Positions 47,460-57,454 of a DNA stretch of 64,000 bases are shown here, one piece after another (position 1 is the first letter of the stretch; each line of letters starts with the position of its first letter). The DNA comes from Alphaproteobacteria bacterium. GTDB taxonomy: Bacteria; Pseudomonadota; Alphaproteobacteria; Caulobacterales; Hyphomonadaceae. Position numbers and translations under genes: made by a program. Below the pieces are notes generated by a model. The model had not been told where the DNA came from. It did not search any database and worked only from the letters and a program-made list of their open reading frames with translations. The DNA is taken from assembly GCA_018827375.1 (NCBI GenBank), contig JAHJYW010000032.1, positions 62,001 through 126,000 on the forward strand, given 5' to 3'.

Positions 47460-48752
47460 TCAGCCAGCCGCCGCATATTCGAATACGGTTTCGCCGCCGA
47501 CGAGCGTACGTATGACGCGGCCCTGCAGGCGGCGGCCATCGAAGGGCGAATTGGTCGAGCGTGAGCGCAGCTCTTCCCGCACGCAGAGCCATGGCTTGCC
47601 CGGATTGAACAGGATCAGGTCAGCCGGTGCGCCAGTCTTGAGGCGGCCTTGCGGAAGGCCGAGCAGGTCGGCCGGCCGGCACGTGACGGGCGCGAGGGCA
47701 TCGAGCAGCGGCAGGTCCGCGTCATTGACGAGACTCATCAGGGCCGACAGCGTGGTTTCAAGGCCAGCCGCGCCAAAGGCCGCTTCGCCGAAGGGCAGGC
47801 GCTTTTCTTCCGGCGGCTGGGGATCATGCGCCGAGACCACCGCGTCGATTTCGCGGCGTTTCAGGGCGGCGATCAGGCCCTGACGTGTTTCCTCGTCGCG
47901 GAAAGGCGGGTTGACCTTGCAATAGGTGAGATAGTCGCCGACGTCGCGCTCGTTGAAGAAGAGCGTATGGGCGGCCACGGTGGCGTGGATCTTTGCACCG
48001 CGGCCCCGCGCGGCAGCGATGATCTGCAGTGTGCGTTCGGTTGAGACCTGGTCGACCACGAGACGGCAGCCGGTCGCTTCGGCCAGCATCACGTCACGGG
48101 CAGCGCCAATCCATTCGGCTTCCGGCGGTATGCCCGAGAGGCCAATCCGCGCGGCGAGGGCGCCGGAATTCATCACGCCGGAACCGGAAAGCGCACGTTC
48201 ATCGGGCCGCGACATGACAAGTGCATTGCGGCTGGCAGCATAGGCCATCACGCGCTTCATGACGGAGGCGTTGGCAATCGGCATGTCGCCATTGGTGAAG
48301 ATGATCGCTTCGGCATCTGCCATAAGGCCAATCTCGGCCATCTGCTCGCCCCGGAGGCCGACTGTCAGCGCACCGGATGGATAGATCCGGGCCTTGGCGG
48401 TCTTGCGGGCCTGCTCGATGATGAAGCGCACGAGGGCGACGTCGTCCACGACGGGGCGCGTGTCAGGCATCACAACGAAACTGGTGACGCCGCCGGCAAC
48501 GGCTGAGCGGGAGGCTGTGGCCAGCGTTTCCTTCTGCTCGTCGCCGGGCTCGCCAGTCTTGACGCGCAGGTCGATCAGGCCGGGCGCGAGGCAGAGGCCT
48601 CCTGCGTCGAGGGTTTCTTTCGCGTCGCTGTGAGGACCGGAGTGGCCCTTGGCGATATCCTTGATCTTGCCCTTGTCGATGAAGATCGCGCCGGGTTCGT
48701 CCAGGCCGGTGGCGGGGTCGAGCAGGCGGGCGTTGTGGATCGAGAGGCTCAT
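47460..48752 (-). CDS. pyrC: Dihydroorotase-like subunit, probably non-catalytic (PyrC')
   Basis: 430-residue dihydroorotase homologue paired with pyrB by a 4-nt overlap. The metal-binding HxH after the first strand is replaced: [12 protein letters not shown] in place of the usual Dx[21 protein letters not shown] keeps the late Asp. Such pseudo-dihydroorotases form a structural complex with aspartate carbamoyltransferase in other bacteria. A separate active dihydroorotase would then be needed elsewhere. Confidence 0.9.
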   Translation of the reverse strand: MSLSIHNARLLDPATGLDEPGAIFIDKGKIKDIAKGHSGPHSDAKETLDAGGLCLAPGLIDLRVKTGEPGDEQKETLATASRSAVAGGVTSFVVMPDTRPVVDDVALVRFIIEQARKTAKARIYPSGALTVGLRGEQMAEIGLMADAEAIIFTNGDMPIANASVMKRVMAYAASRNALVMSRPDERALSGSGVMNSGALAARIGLSGIPPEAEWIGAARDVMLAEATGCRLVVDQVSTERTLQIIAAARGRGAKIHATVAAHTLFFNERDVGDYLTYCKVNPPFRDEETRQGLIAALKRREIDAVVSAHDPQPPEEKRLPFGEAAFGAAGLETTLSALMSLVNDADLPLLDALAPVTCRPADLLGLPQGRLKTGAPADLILFNPGKPWLCVREELRSRSTNSPFDGRRLQGRVIRTLVGGETVFEYAAAG

Positions 48753-49696
48753 CGGTGTGTCCCCGCGAGAAGGTCCAGCACGGCTTCGCGCACGGCGACA
48801 CCCATTTCGACCTGTTCTGTGATGACGGAGCGCGGCCCGTCGGCAATGGCGCTTTCGATCTCGATGCCGCGGTTCATCGGACCCGGGTGCATGACGGTTG
48901 CGTCCGGCAGGGCTAGCGCGAGGCGTTCCTGCGTCAGCCCGAAATAGCGGAAATATTCGCGGCGGCTTGGCAGGAAGGCGCCGTCCATCCGCTCCATCTG
49001 CAGGCGCAGCATCATGACCACATCAGCGCCTTTCAGGGCGGCGTCGAAATCCGTCGTCGCGCTGGCAGCGCCCCATGTATCCGTGCCGGGTGGCAGGAGG
49101 GTTTTCGGGCCGCAGAGATGAACCTCAGCGCCGAGCAGGTGCAGCGCCATCGTGGTGGAGCGGGCGACGCGGCTGTGGGCGATGTCGCCGCAAATGACCA
49201 CTTTGAGCCCTTCGACGCGGCCCTTGTTGCGGCGGATCGTCAGGACGTCGAGCAGGCCCTGCGTCGGGTGTTCATGGGTGCCATCGCCGGCATTGATGAC
49301 CGCGCAGTCGACCTTGCGGGAGAGCAGCTTGGCGCCACCGGACGCCGAGTGGCGGATGACCAGCACGTCCGGCTTCATGGCGTTCAGCGTCATCGCCGTG
49401 TCGATCAGGGTCTCGCCCTTCTTCACGCTGGAATTGGCGACCGGCATGTTGATGACATCAGCACCGAGGCGTTTCGCGGCGATCTCGAAACTGCTCATCG
49501 TGCGTGTGGAATTCTCGAAGAAGAGGTTCACCACCGTGCGCCCGGTAAGGACCGGATCGGCGCGTTGGCCCGCGCGCGTGGCATCCGCATAGCGGTCGGC
49601 GAGGTCCAGAATGTGGGTTATATCCAGAGGGTGAAGGCCTTCGATTCCCAGCAAGTGCGCGTGATCGAAGCTGTAAGTGTATCCCGCCATCGGCAT
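48749..49696 (-). CDS. pyrB: Aspartate carbamoyltransferase catalytic subunit
   Basis: Second step of pyrimidine synthesis. 315 residues; carbamoyl-phosphate site [18 protein letters not shown], and HPGPMNRG are visible. Start at 49696 (MPMAGYTYS) with AAGGG; a further 17 open codons upstream are not PyrB-like. Overlaps pyrC' by 4 nt. Confidence 0.96.
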   Translation of the reverse strand: MPMAGYTYSFDHAHLLGIEGLHPLDITHILDLADRYADATRAGQRADPVLTGRTVVNLFFENSTRTMSSFEIAAKRLGADVINMPVANSSVKKGETLIDTAMTLNAMKPDVLVIRHSASGGAKLLSRKVDCAVINAGDGTHEHPTQGLLDVLTIRRNKGRVEGLKVVICGDIAHSRVARSTTMALHLLGAEVHLCGPKTLLPPGTDTWGAASATTDFDAALKGADVVMMLRLQMERMDGAFLPSRREYFRYFGLTQERLALALPDATVMHPGPMNRGIEIESAIADGPRSVITEQVEMGVAVREAVLDLLAGTHR

Positions 49697-49750
49697 GGAA
49701 GCCCTTTCGATTTGGGGCGGTTTAGGCGCGATTCCGGTCGCCTGCAAGCC

Positions 49751-50677
49751 TCAGGCGAGGCCGAAATGTATCGCGGTGAACCAGATCAGCGGCAGGGTGA
49801 TCATGGCGAGCACGGTTTCGACGGCGATCAGGTTTGCCGAGAGCGGGCCGTCACCGCCCAGCTGGCGGGCGAGGATATAGCCATTGGTGGCGGTCGGCAC
49901 GCTGGCGCAGATGAGCATTACGGCGAGCGGCGTGCCGCTAAGGCCGATGGCGAGGCCTGCTGCAAGCGCTGCAGTGGGCAGGCCGAGCAGGCGCACGAGG
50001 GCCCATGTGAAGGTGCGCACGCCCGCGCGGCGCAGGGCAGCAAGGTCGACACCGGCACCCGCGCTGAGCAGGCCGAGTGCGATCGTGCCCTGGCCGAGGA
50101 TGCGGAGCGTGTCGTCGAGCACTTTCGGGCTCTGGAAATGGGTCGCCGCAACGATGCCGCCAATGACGCAGGCAATGATCAGCGGGTTGGTCATCAGGGC
50201 GCGGAAGGGCCGGGGCTTGGTGCCAGGCGCGTGTTCGGCGTTCAGAATCAGGCCGTAGACCGAGAGCACGTTGGCTGTGGGGATCATTGCCGCGGCGGCG
50301 ATGGTGACAAGGGCAAGGCCTTCGTCGCCGAACAGGATAGAGCCGAGCGAGAGCGCGACGAATGTGTTCCAGCGGACATTCGACTGGATGATCGAGCCAA
50401 CCGCCGGGCGCTCCATGCCGGGCCAGAAACGCGCTGAGAAGCCGATAGCGGCCAGCACGAGCTGGGCGATGATCAGCGCGGCGGCGAGTTTCCACGGCGC
50501 GGTGTCGAAAGGCGCATTGCCGAGCGAGCGGATGATCAGGGCGGGGAAGAGCAGGATATAGGAGATCCGCTCGATGGCGCGCCAGCCGTCGGGGGTGATC
50601 CAGTTCTTCGCTGCAATCAGCCGTCCGATGGCGACGATTATGATCACGGGCAGGAGCGCGAAAATGAAGGATGTCAT
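49751..50677 (-). CDS. AEC (auxin efflux carrier) family transporter
   Basis: 308 residues with about ten hydrophobic spans; [35 protein letters not shown] N-terminus (shortened here) and the C-terminal [18 protein letters not shown] motif are family hallmarks. Probably a secondary exporter or uptake carrier for an organic anion. Its start overlaps the ruvX stop by 4 nt. Confidence 0.88.
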   Translation of the reverse strand: MTSFIFALLPVIIIVAIGRLIAAKNWITPDGWRAIERISYILLFPALIIRSLGNAPFDTAPWKLAAALIIAQLVLAAIGFSARFWPGMERPAVGSIIQSNVRWNTFVALSLGSILFGDEGLALVTIAAAAMIPTANVLSVYGLILNAEHAPGTKPRPFRALMTNPLIIACVIGGIVAATHFQSPKVLDDTLRILGQGTIALGLLSAGAGVDLAALRRAGVRTFTWALVRLLGLPTAALAAGLAIGLSGTPLAVMLICASVPTATNGYILARQLGGDGPLSANLIAVETVLAMITLPLIWFTAIHFGLA

Positions 50678-51132
50678 TGGCGGCGCTCCAGGAGATCAAG
50701 GGTGGATTTGAGGATGATGGCGGCGGCTTGCGCGTCGATCCGGTCGTCGCGGCGCTTGCGAGAGACTTCCGCCTCCCACATGGCGCTTTCGGCTTCGGCG
50801 CTGGAAAGGCGTTCATCCTGGAAGAAGATCGGTACGTCGCGCTTCTGCAGGATATTCCAGGCGAGGGCGCGGCTGGATTGGGCGCGGCGGCCCTCGCTGC
50901 CATCCATGTTCAGCGGCAGGCCGATGACGAGGGCGACGGCCTTGCGGTCGTCATAGATCTCGAAGAGGCGGGTGAGCGAAGGGCCGAGCGCCTTGACGCG
51001 ATGGATGGTCTCGACCGGGCTCGCGAGCATGCGGATGCCGTCAGTTGCGGCGACGCCCATTGTCTTCGTGCCGGGATCGATCCCGATGAGGACGCCGGTG
51101 CGCGGCAGTGAGTCGAGATCTGTAACGGCCAT
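50674..51132 (-). CDS. ruvX: Putative Holliday junction resolvase / pre-16S rRNA nuclease RuvX (YqgF)
   Basis: 152-residue RNase H-fold nuclease. First-strand Asp in [15 protein letters not shown], Glu/Asp in [13 protein letters not shown] and [13 protein letters not shown]. In E. coli YqgF is involved in 16S rRNA 5' maturation. Divergent from gatC, the usual alphaproteobacterial arrangement. Confidence 0.94.
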   Translation of the reverse strand: MAVTDLDSLPRTGVLIGIDPGTKTMGVAATDGIRMLASPVETIHRVKALGPSLTRLFEIYDDRKAVALVIGLPLNMDGSEGRRAQSSRALAWNILQKRDVPIFFQDERLSSAEAESAMWEAEVSRKRRDDRIDAQAAAIILKSTLDLLERRQ

Positions 51133-51215
51133 TGGCCGCTCACATAGCGCCTTGAAGCCTTGTTGCCTATCGCGTATTCGGGCGGGAACGAAGCCAAGCT
51201 ACCGGAGCCCATAAA

Positions 51216-51503
51216 ATGAGCGTTACCAAGGAAGACGTCCGCAAGGTTGCCCGCCTGTCGCGCATTGCGGTGCCCGAAGAGCGCCTCGAAGAGATGGCTG
51301 GCGAGCTGAACGGCATCCTCGGCTGGATCGACCAGCTGAATGAAGTCGATGTTGAAGGCGTGGAGCCGATGACATCCGTGGTGGCCACCAAGCTGCCGAT
51401 GCGCGACGATGTCGTGACGGACGGCAATATCCAGGACCAGGTTCTGGCGAATGCCCCGAGCAGCGCCGATGGCTTTTTCGTCGTGCCGAAGGCCGTCGAG
51501 TAG
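51216..51503 (+). CDS. gatC: Asp-tRNA(Asn)/Glu-tRNA(Gln) amidotransferase subunit C
   Basis: 95-residue small subunit of GatCAB, which makes Gln-tRNA or Asn-tRNA by transamidation. VRKVARLSRIAVPEERLEEM and GWIDQLNEVDVEGVEPM are the family signature. gatA and gatB follow at 56 and 59 kb with unrelated genes between. Confidence 0.95.
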   Translation: MSVTKEDVRKVARLSRIAVPEERLEEMAGELNGILGWIDQLNEVDVEGVEPMTSVVATKLPMRDDVVTDGNIQDQVLANAPSSADGFFVVPKAVE

Positions 51504-51613
51504 GACGGCCTGCACTGCGCAAAACATAAGTCTGCGCCTGCCTTATTTAAGCACCTGATCACCCCCACCTGTGAAGCAGGACCAATTTCTGGTCCGAGCA
51601 CAGGAACACGATC

Positions 51614-51742
51614 ATGGCCAAAGGTCAGAAGAAGACGAACAAGGAAGTCCGCAAGCCGAAGGCCGAGAAGGTGAAGACCAACGCGTCGAACCCATCGGTG
51701 AAGCCGGGCACCATCAAGGGCCTCGAGCACCTCAAGCGCTAG
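51614..51742 (+). CDS. 42-residue lysine-rich conserved small protein
   Basis: Short open frame MAKGQKKTNKEVRKPKAEKV ... GTIKGLEHLKR, very basic (Lys-rich) and without hydrophobic segments, with AGGA before the ATG. Similar tiny MAKGQ-type basic proteins are widespread in proteobacteria with no known role; nucleic-acid or ribosome binding is plausible. Stop codon TAG at 51740. Confidence 0.65.
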   Translation: MAKGQKKTNKEVRKPKAEKVKTNASNPSVKPGTIKGLEHLKR

Positions 51743-51819
51743 ATCCCTCTATTTTGTCACGTGCATTGCGCCGCGAGTCCTGATCAGGATTGGCGGCGCA
51801 AACGTATGGCAAGGGATAA

Positions 51820-52260
51820 ATGGACATGATGTTTCGAGCAGTATTCGCTGGCGCCGTGATCGCCGCGCTGGCCGCCTGTACACCGGCACCGAAAAATGCG
51901 CCGGCTGAACCGGTGGCCGCTGAACCGGCCCCTGCCGCGGCGATGGCTGAAGAGGCGAACCTGCTGGCGATGATGCAGGGCACATGGCAGTCGCTGGAAG
52001 ACCCGATGAACGTGTTCACGATCAGCGGTGACCAGATGAGCAGTGTCTATAATGAGGAGCCGATTGGCAACGAGACAATCGCCATTGTGAATGATTGCAC
52101 CACGATGACGCCGGAAGCTGACGGAATGTCTTTCACTTTGAACGGCGATACTGATGACGCACCGCGCTGTTTCGACATCATCGATGCAGGCGCTGATCGG
52201 CTCGACTACAGCTACAGCGCGCGCGGCAACACGCTCGCCCACAAGCGCATGACGCCCTGA
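51820..52260 (+). CDS. Hypothetical lipoprotein
   Basis: 146 residues: signal peptide with lipobox LAAC (residues about 17-20), Ala/Pro-rich linker and a C-terminal beta-rich domain (MQGTWQSLEDPMNVFTISGD) reminiscent of META/lipocalin-like stability domains. AGGGATAA precedes the ATG. No family identified. Confidence 0.7.
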   Translation: MDMMFRAVFAGAVIAALAACTPAPKNAPAEPVAAEPAPAAAMAEEANLLAMMQGTWQSLEDPMNVFTISGDQMSSVYNEEPIGNETIAIVNDCTTMTPEADGMSFTLNGDTDDAPRCFDIIDAGADRLDYSYSARGNTLAHKRMTP

Positions 52261-52336
52261 GCCTTACCCGACGTCGTCGCTTGTTCAGGCCGGTACAGGG
52301 CCCGCATAGTCTCCCAAAATAACAAGGGAGGCCGCC

Positions 52337-53116
52337 ATGACGGTAATGACCATCGAGATGAAGGACCATGTCGCGCTGCTGACGCTCAGGCGTCCGCAGG
52401 TGATGAATGCGCTGAACTATGAGCTCTACATGGCGCTGGAAGACGCCGTGCGAGACAGCGAGGCGCGAGTGATCGTGATCACCGGCGAGGGGCGCGGATT
52501 CTGCACCGGCGACGATGTGAAGGAGATCCTTAGCCAGAAGGCCAGGGGGCCGGCCGAGATGAAGTCGCGAGGGCGCCGTACGGGCGGCCTGACCCCGGCA
52601 GCGGACGCTCTGCTCTATACAGACATTCCGGTGATTGCCGCAGTCAATGGCTTTGCGCTCGGCTGGGGCATGGAGCTGGCGCTGATGGCAGACATACGCG
52701 TGGCATCGGAGACGGCGAAATTCGGTGAGCTATTCGTACAGCGCGGGCTTTGCTGCGATGCGCCCGGCCTCGGGCGGCTGGCGCAGGTGGTGGGGCGCGA
52801 GCGGGCGGCGGAAATGCTGTTCACGGGCGATATCATTGATGCGCAGACTGCCAAGGAGATTGGCCTCGTATCACGTGTCGTCGCGCCGGATGACCTCTTG
52901 CCAACGGCAATGGAGATTGCAGGCAGGATTGCGGCCAATCCCCCGCGTGCCGTGCAGTCGATCAAGGCGGGCCTGCGCCGCACCCTGGACCCGGACTGGC
53001 GCGATGTCGGTAACTGGGCGATCAAGGAAATCCGGTCCCTGATGGAGACAGAAGACGCCGCCGAGAGTGCGGCTGCCTTCCTCGAGAAGCGAAAGCCTGT
53101 GTTTACGGGTAGATAA
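52337..53116 (+). CDS. Enoyl-CoA hydratase/isomerase family protein
   Basis: 259-residue crotonase. ALLTLRRPQVMNALNYELY, oxyanion loop GEGRGFCTGDDVKEIL and VNGFALGWGMELALMADIRVA are visible. GGGAGGCCGCC before the ATG. It precedes fadD by 99 bp on the same strand; the gap holds a 24-nt palindrome. Likely beta-oxidation. Confidence 0.9.
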   Translation: MTVMTIEMKDHVALLTLRRPQVMNALNYELYMALEDAVRDSEARVIVITGEGRGFCTGDDVKEILSQKARGPAEMKSRGRRTGGLTPAADALLYTDIPVIAAVNGFALGWGMELALMADIRVASETAKFGELFVQRGLCCDAPGLGRLAQVVGRERAAEMLFTGDIIDAQTAKEIGLVSRVVAPDDLLPTAMEIAGRIAANPPRAVQSIKAGLRRTLDPDWRDVGNWAIKEIRSLMETEDAAESAAAFLEKRKPVFTGR

Positions 53117-53121
53117 TTTCG

Positions 53122-53145
53122 CGATCGGTGAAATTTCATCGATCG
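53122..53145. promoter_or_regulatory. 24-nt near-perfect palindrome upstream of fadD
   Basis: CGATCG-G-TGAAATTTCA-T-CGATCG, with 11 of 12 base pairs symmetrical and an AT-rich TGAAATTTCA core. It lies 71-94 bp before the fadD start. The dimensions suit a TetR- or GntR-type operator, possibly acyl-CoA responsive; the regulator is not in view. Confidence 0.5.
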
Positions 53146-53215
53146 GGTTCAGCATGTTTCAAAGGCAATGTGTCAGGTTGGGACGATCCCGATCTGCCAG
53201 GGGGCTGGAGAGTTC

Positions 53216-54955
53216 ATGTCTGCTGTTTCGTCAATCACCGCCATTCCGTATGAGGACCAGCCGGTCCCGAAATTCTATAACCGGGAAGCGGCGGCTTTCC
53301 ATAAAGCGCTTGGCACGTATGCGCCGCGGCGGATCGAAAGCCTGATGGAGGCAGCGGCGCGCGACCATGCGAACGCGCCTTTCCTGTCGACCGCTTTGCC
53401 AAATGGCGCCAGCGCGACACTGAGCTTTGCTGACGTAGAGACGCATTCGGCTAACCTTGCGCGCTACCTGCGCGATGAGCTGCGACTCTCGAAAGGTGAC
53501 GTCGTGGCGATCCAGTCGCCCAATTGTATTTCCTATGTGGTGGCGATGCTGGGCGTTCTGCGCGCTGGCCTTGTGCTGACCAATGTAAACCCGCTCTACA
53601 CTGCGCACGAAACGCGCCGCCAGTTGCGCGATGCAAAAGCCTGCGTCCTGATCACGTCGAGCCTGTTTCCGGAGATGACGGAAGAAGCGCTGACCGGGAC
53701 ACGCATTCACACCGTGGTGTCGCTGTCGCTGACGGACTTTTTCGCACCGGTGAAAAAGGCCGTGATGGATTTCGTGTTGCAGCACGTCAAGAAGATGGGC
53801 CGACCGTTGATCGTCGACCATGTGCCCATGGCCGAAGCGCTGAAGCTTGGCGCGGCGCGCACGACGCCTGTGTCCGACTATGCGTCTGATCGCGAGGCCG
53901 ATGAGGACGCGATCTATCAGTATTCCGGCGGCACAACCGGCATCTCCAAGGGCGTGCGCCTGACCGAAGCCGGCCTCGTCACCAATGTTGACCAGTTCGC
54001 CAGCCTGTCACCGCACATGATCGACAAGCCGGGCCAGACCATGTTGCTCGTCCTGCCGGTCTACCATGTGTTCGGCCTGTTCGCGTCGGTGATTGCGCTG
54101 CGCAATGCGGCGCATCTTGTTCTGGTCCCAAGCCCGAAACCGCTGTCCAACCTGAAGGCGGCTTTCAAGAAATTCCGCCCGGACGTGTTTCCGGGTGTCA
54201 GCACGCTTTTTGCCAAGTTGATGGAAGAAAAGTGGTTCTACGAGAACCCGCCACGCCTGACACTGACGATTTCCGGCGCCATGGCGCTGAGCCCGCAGGT
54301 GCGTTCGGAGTGGACGGGCCTCACCGGCTCCAGCGTCATTGAAGGCTATGGCATGACCGAGGCGACAACGCTGATCAGCGTGAACCCGCATGACGCGCGC
54401 ACCAAGGTCGGTTCGGCTGGCCTACCACTGCCAGGCACCGGTGTGGCGATCCTGCGCGAGGATGGCGGTTTCGCAAGCCCCGGTGAAGTTGGTGAGATCG
54501 CGGTGGCGGGTCCGCAGGTCATGGCGGGTTATCTCGGTCGACCAGAGACAACAGCTGCTGCCTACCAGTCCGGAATGATGAAGACCGGCGATGTCGGCTA
54601 TCTCGACGATGACGGGTATCTTTTCATCGTTGACCGCAGCAAGGACATGCTTCTCGTCGGCGGATTCAACGTGTTCCCGAGCGAAGTCGACGCCGTGCTG
54701 GCTGAGCATAAGGGCATTGCCGAGGCAGCCGTTGCTGGCGTGACGGATGGTGACACGGGGGATGTGATGCATGCCTTCGTGGTGCGCCGACACCCGGAGC
54801 TGACGGAGAAGGATGTACTCGCGCACTGCGCCCGGCAGCTGACCGCCTACAAGCGGCCCCGGCAGGTGCATTTTGTCGACGAGTTGCCGAAATCGCCAAT
54901 CGGCAAGGTGCTGCGCCGTGAACTGCGCGCGCTGGTAAATTCCGGCCAGGCCTAG
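53216..54955 (+). CDS. fadD: Long-chain-fatty-acid-CoA ligase FadD
   Basis: 579-residue ANL-family ligase that activates long-chain fatty acids. A3 motif QYSGGTTGISKGVRL, A5 GYGMTEATTL, hinge VDRSKDMLLVGGFNVFPSEVD and catalytic Lys in PKSPIGKVLRRELR. Start at 53216 with GGAG; the 16 upstream codons do not fit the family. Convergent with the SET-domain gene. Confidence 0.93.
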   Translation: MSAVSSITAIPYEDQPVPKFYNREAAAFHKALGTYAPRRIESLMEAAARDHANAPFLSTALPNGASATLSFADVETHSANLARYLRDELRLSKGDVVAIQSPNCISYVVAMLGVLRAGLVLTNVNPLYTAHETRRQLRDAKACVLITSSLFPEMTEEALTGTRIHTVVSLSLTDFFAPVKKAVMDFVLQHVKKMGRPLIVDHVPMAEALKLGAARTTPVSDYASDREADEDAIYQYSGGTTGISKGVRLTEAGLVTNVDQFASLSPHMIDKPGQTMLLVLPVYHVFGLFASVIALRNAAHLVLVPSPKPLSNLKAAFKKFRPDVFPGVSTLFAKLMEEKWFYENPPRLTLTISGAMALSPQVRSEWTGLTGSSVIEGYGMTEATTLISVNPHDARTKVGSAGLPLPGTGVAILREDGGFASPGEVGEIAVAGPQVMAGYLGRPETTAAAYQSGMMKTGDVGYLDDDGYLFIVDRSKDMLLVGGFNVFPSEVDAVLAEHKGIAEAAVAGVTDGDTGDVMHAFVVRRHPELTEKDVLAHCARQLTAYKRPRQVHFVDELPKSPIGKVLRRELRALVNSGQA

Positions 54956-54958
54956 GCC

Positions 54959-55342
54959 TCAGATAATCTCTTCCGCGAATTCCTCGTAATCGATGAGGAT
55001 TTCGTCGCCGGGCTGCAGGGCCTGGCGGGCCGAGAGCGTGACGGTCTGCGCCTCGCCATCCACCACGAAATCCGCGTTCGCTTGCGGACTGTGATTGCAC
55101 ATCGAGATTTCACCGAAGGCGACGGCTGCGCGCATGGTCCCGTCCTCGGTCTCGTCCACATAGAACACGTAATGGTGCAGCAGCGTGGATCGCACGGTGG
55201 CCGTGTCTTCGTGTGACAGGACCAGAAGCGGATAGACCGCTATCGTCTGTGAAGCTGAAATGGGCGCGACCGCGAAGAGTCCGCGGCCGTGGAAAGGGGA
55301 GGTTTTTACCTCGACGAACGAGGCCTGTGCTGGATGGGGCAT
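54959..55342 (-). CDS. Stand-alone SET-domain protein
   Basis: 127 residues that form a nearly complete SET lysine-methyltransferase domain: SPFHGRGLFAV, EISMCNHSPQANADFV (the NHS motif) and GDEILIDYEEF (catalytic Tyr region). It binds SAM; the protein substrate in bacteria is unknown. The start at 55342 gives the full domain. Only 3 bp from the fadD stop, convergent. Confidence 0.85.
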   Translation of the reverse strand: MPHPAQASFVEVKTSPFHGRGLFAVAPISASQTIAVYPLLVLSHEDTATVRSTLLHHYVFYVDETEDGTMRAAVAFGEISMCNHSPQANADFVVDGEAQTVTLSARQALQPGDEILIDYEEFAEEII

Positions 55343-55374
55343 GATCAGTTGTCTAGCACACGGATACGGCGGCG

Positions 55375-55809
55375 CTATTCGGATTCTTTCGGCTCGGGTG
55401 CCTTGGCCTTGGAATCCCATGCATAGATGGATTTGACGGTGCAGCGCTGAACGCCAAAGCCTGACGTGTTGCCAAACCCCGCAATGGAATCGGATGTTAT
55501 GAGATGATCACCCTTGCTGAGGCAGCTTGAGGTGGAGTCGACCGCGATTTGCTGGGCCTGGTCGAGATTGAAGCAATTGCCGAAGACTTCGACCAGGTAG
55601 TCCTTGTTGCCCTTGGACAGCACGACCGTGTCATCTGTCGCATCGTGGAACCCATCAATGGTGGAGGTAAAGCAGACCTTGTTGGTTTGCTCGCCCAGGC
55701 GGGCGTCCTCGGCGAACTGGGCGACACCCTTGGGCTTGGATGGGGTGGCCGGATTAGCCGCGCAGGCGGCCAGGGCAGTGGCAGAGAGGGCAAGCAGGAT
55801 GAGGCGCAT
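55375..55809 (-). CDS. DUF6491-type lipoprotein
   Basis: 144 residues: signal peptide with lipobox LAAC, then a Cys-containing domain (CFTSTIDGFHDATDDTVV, VEVFGNCFNLDQAQQIAVDS, SSCLSKGDHLIT) matching the DUF6491 pattern, with four conserved cysteines that may pair. Function unknown. Divergent from gatA across 172 bp. Confidence 0.75.
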   Translation of the reverse strand: MRLILLALSATALAACAANPATPSKPKGVAQFAEDARLGEQTNKVCFTSTIDGFHDATDDTVVLSKGNKDYLVEVFGNCFNLDQAQQIAVDSTSSCLSKGDHLITSDSIAGFGNTSGFGVQRCTVKSIYAWDSKAKAPEPKESE

Positions 55810-55981
55810 GGGAGGTGTCCTTCACGGAGGCGTTGGCATGGAAAACGCACGAATAAGTGCAGATGTTCCTGCTTTTCGATGATGCGCCCCGCCTCTGAAG
55901 CTGACAAGCGCGGTCACAGAGACTTGAACTTTCCCCCCAAGCCGTCATAGCAAGCGGGCAGATTTCTTCGCGGGATTATAC

Positions 55982-57454
55982 ATGACCGATTTGACCAAAC
56001 TCACCCTCGCAGCAGCGCTTGATGGCCTGAAAGCCAAGCAGTTTTCGTCGCGCGAGATCACGCAGGACTTCGTGACGGCCATTGAGGGCGCGCGGGTGCT
56101 GAACGCCTATATCGTGGAAACGCCGGAAAAGGCGCTGGCCATGGCCGATGCGTCGGACGCGAAACTGGCCAAGGGCGAGGGCGGGCGTCTTGAAGGCGCG
56201 CCGCTGGGCATCAAGGACCTTTACTGCACCAAGGGCGTGCGCACGACGGCGTGCAGCGGCATCCTGGGCGAGTTCACACCGACCTATGAGTCCACCGTCA
56301 CACAGAACCTGTGGGACGAGGGCGCCGTGATGCTCGGCAAGCTCAACATGGACGAGTTCGCGATGGGATCGTCCAACGAGACCTCGCATTATGGCAATGT
56401 GATCAATCCTTGGCGCCGCAGTGGCGACAATCAAAGCCTCACGCCGGGTGGTTCGTCGGGTGGTTCAGCAGCGTCTGTTGCTGCAGACCTCTGCCTCGCG
56501 GCCACCGCCTCGGACACGGGCGGCTCGATCCGCCAGCCAGCGGCCTTCACGGGCACCGTGGGCATCAAGCCGACCTATGGCCGGGCCAGCCGTTACGGCA
56601 TGGTGGCGTTTGCCTCCTCGCTCGATCAGGCGGGGCCGATTGCCAAGACTGTCGAAGACAGCGCCATCCTTCTGGAAGTCATGTGCAGCCATGACGCGAA
56701 GGATTCCACATCGCTGGATATCCCGACGCCAGACTGGCGCAGCGATGTGTCCAAGGGCGTCAAAGGCATGCGGATCGGCATTCCGAAGGAATACCGGATC
56801 GACGGCCTGTCGGACGAGATGAACGGTCTTTGGGACCAAGGCATTGCCTGGCTGAAAGAGGCCGGCGCCGAGATTGTCGAGATCAGCCTGCCGCACACGA
56901 AATATGCGCTGCCTGCCTATTACATCGTCGCGCCTGCCGAGGCCTCCTCAAACCTCGCCCGTTACGATGGCATGCGCTATGGCGCCCGCATCGAGGGCAA
57001 CAACCTCGCACAGACCTATGAGGGCACGCGCGCCAGCGGCTTTGGCGCGGAAGTGCAGCGCCGCCTGCTGATTGGCACCTATGTGCTCTCCAGCGGCTAT
57101 TACGACGCCTATTACCTGCGCGCGCAGAAGGTTCGGACCAAGATCCTCAACGATTTCGTTGAGGCGTTCGAAGGTTGTGACGCGGTGCTGACGCCGACCT
57201 GCCCGAGCCCTGCCTTTGCCTTTGGCGAGAAGAGCGGCGACCCGGTGGAAATGTATCTCAACGACGTGTTCACTGTAACGGCAAACCTCGCCGGCCTGCC
57301 GGGCATCTCGGTGCCGACGGGGCTATCCAAGAGCGGCCTGCCGCTTGGCCTGCAAGTGATCGGCAAGGCGCTCGACGAGGCGGCATGCTTCCGTGTCGGC
57401 GGCGAACTGGAACGGGCAGCCGGTTTCGTCGCGAAGGCGGACAAGTGGTGGTAA
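55982..57454 (+). CDS. gatA: Asp-tRNA(Asn)/Glu-tRNA(Gln) amidotransferase subunit A
   Basis: Glutaminase subunit. 490 residues with the amidase-signature triad: Lys in [11 protein letters not shown], Ser in [18 protein letters not shown] (cis-Ser and nucleophile region) and TDTGGS-like [15 protein letters not shown] overlaps the ATG of the next gene by 1 nt. Far from gatC but 1.7 kb from gatB. Confidence 0.97.
   Translation: MTDLTKLTLAAALDGLKAKQFSSREITQDFVTAIEGARVLNAYIVETPEKALAMADASDAKLAKGEGGRLEGAPLGIKDLYCTKGVRTTACSGILGEFTPTYESTVTQNLWDEGAVMLGKLNMDEFAMGSSNETSHYGNVINPWRRSGDNQSLTPGGSSGGSAASVAADLCLAATASDTGGSIRQPAAFTGTVGIKPTYGRASRYGMVAFASSLDQAGPIAKTVEDSAILLEVMCSHDAKDSTSLDIPTPDWRSDVSKGVKGMRIGIPKEYRIDGLSDEMNGLWDQGIAWLKEAGAEIVEISLPHTKYALPAYYIVAPAEASSNLARYDGMRYGARIEGNNLAQTYEGTRASGFGAEVQRRLLIGTYVLSSGYYDAYYLRAQKVRTKILNDFVEAFEGCDAVLTPTCPSPAFAFGEKSGDPVEMYLNDVFTVTANLAGLPGISVPTGLSKSGLPLGLQVIGKALDEAACFRVGGELERAAGFVAKADKWW

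Noticed and set aside
49118-50437. 439-codon plus-strand open frame opposite pyrB and the AEC transporter
   Set aside because: Spans two genuine genes on the other strand; composition biased to Arg, His and Gly, typical of a shadow.
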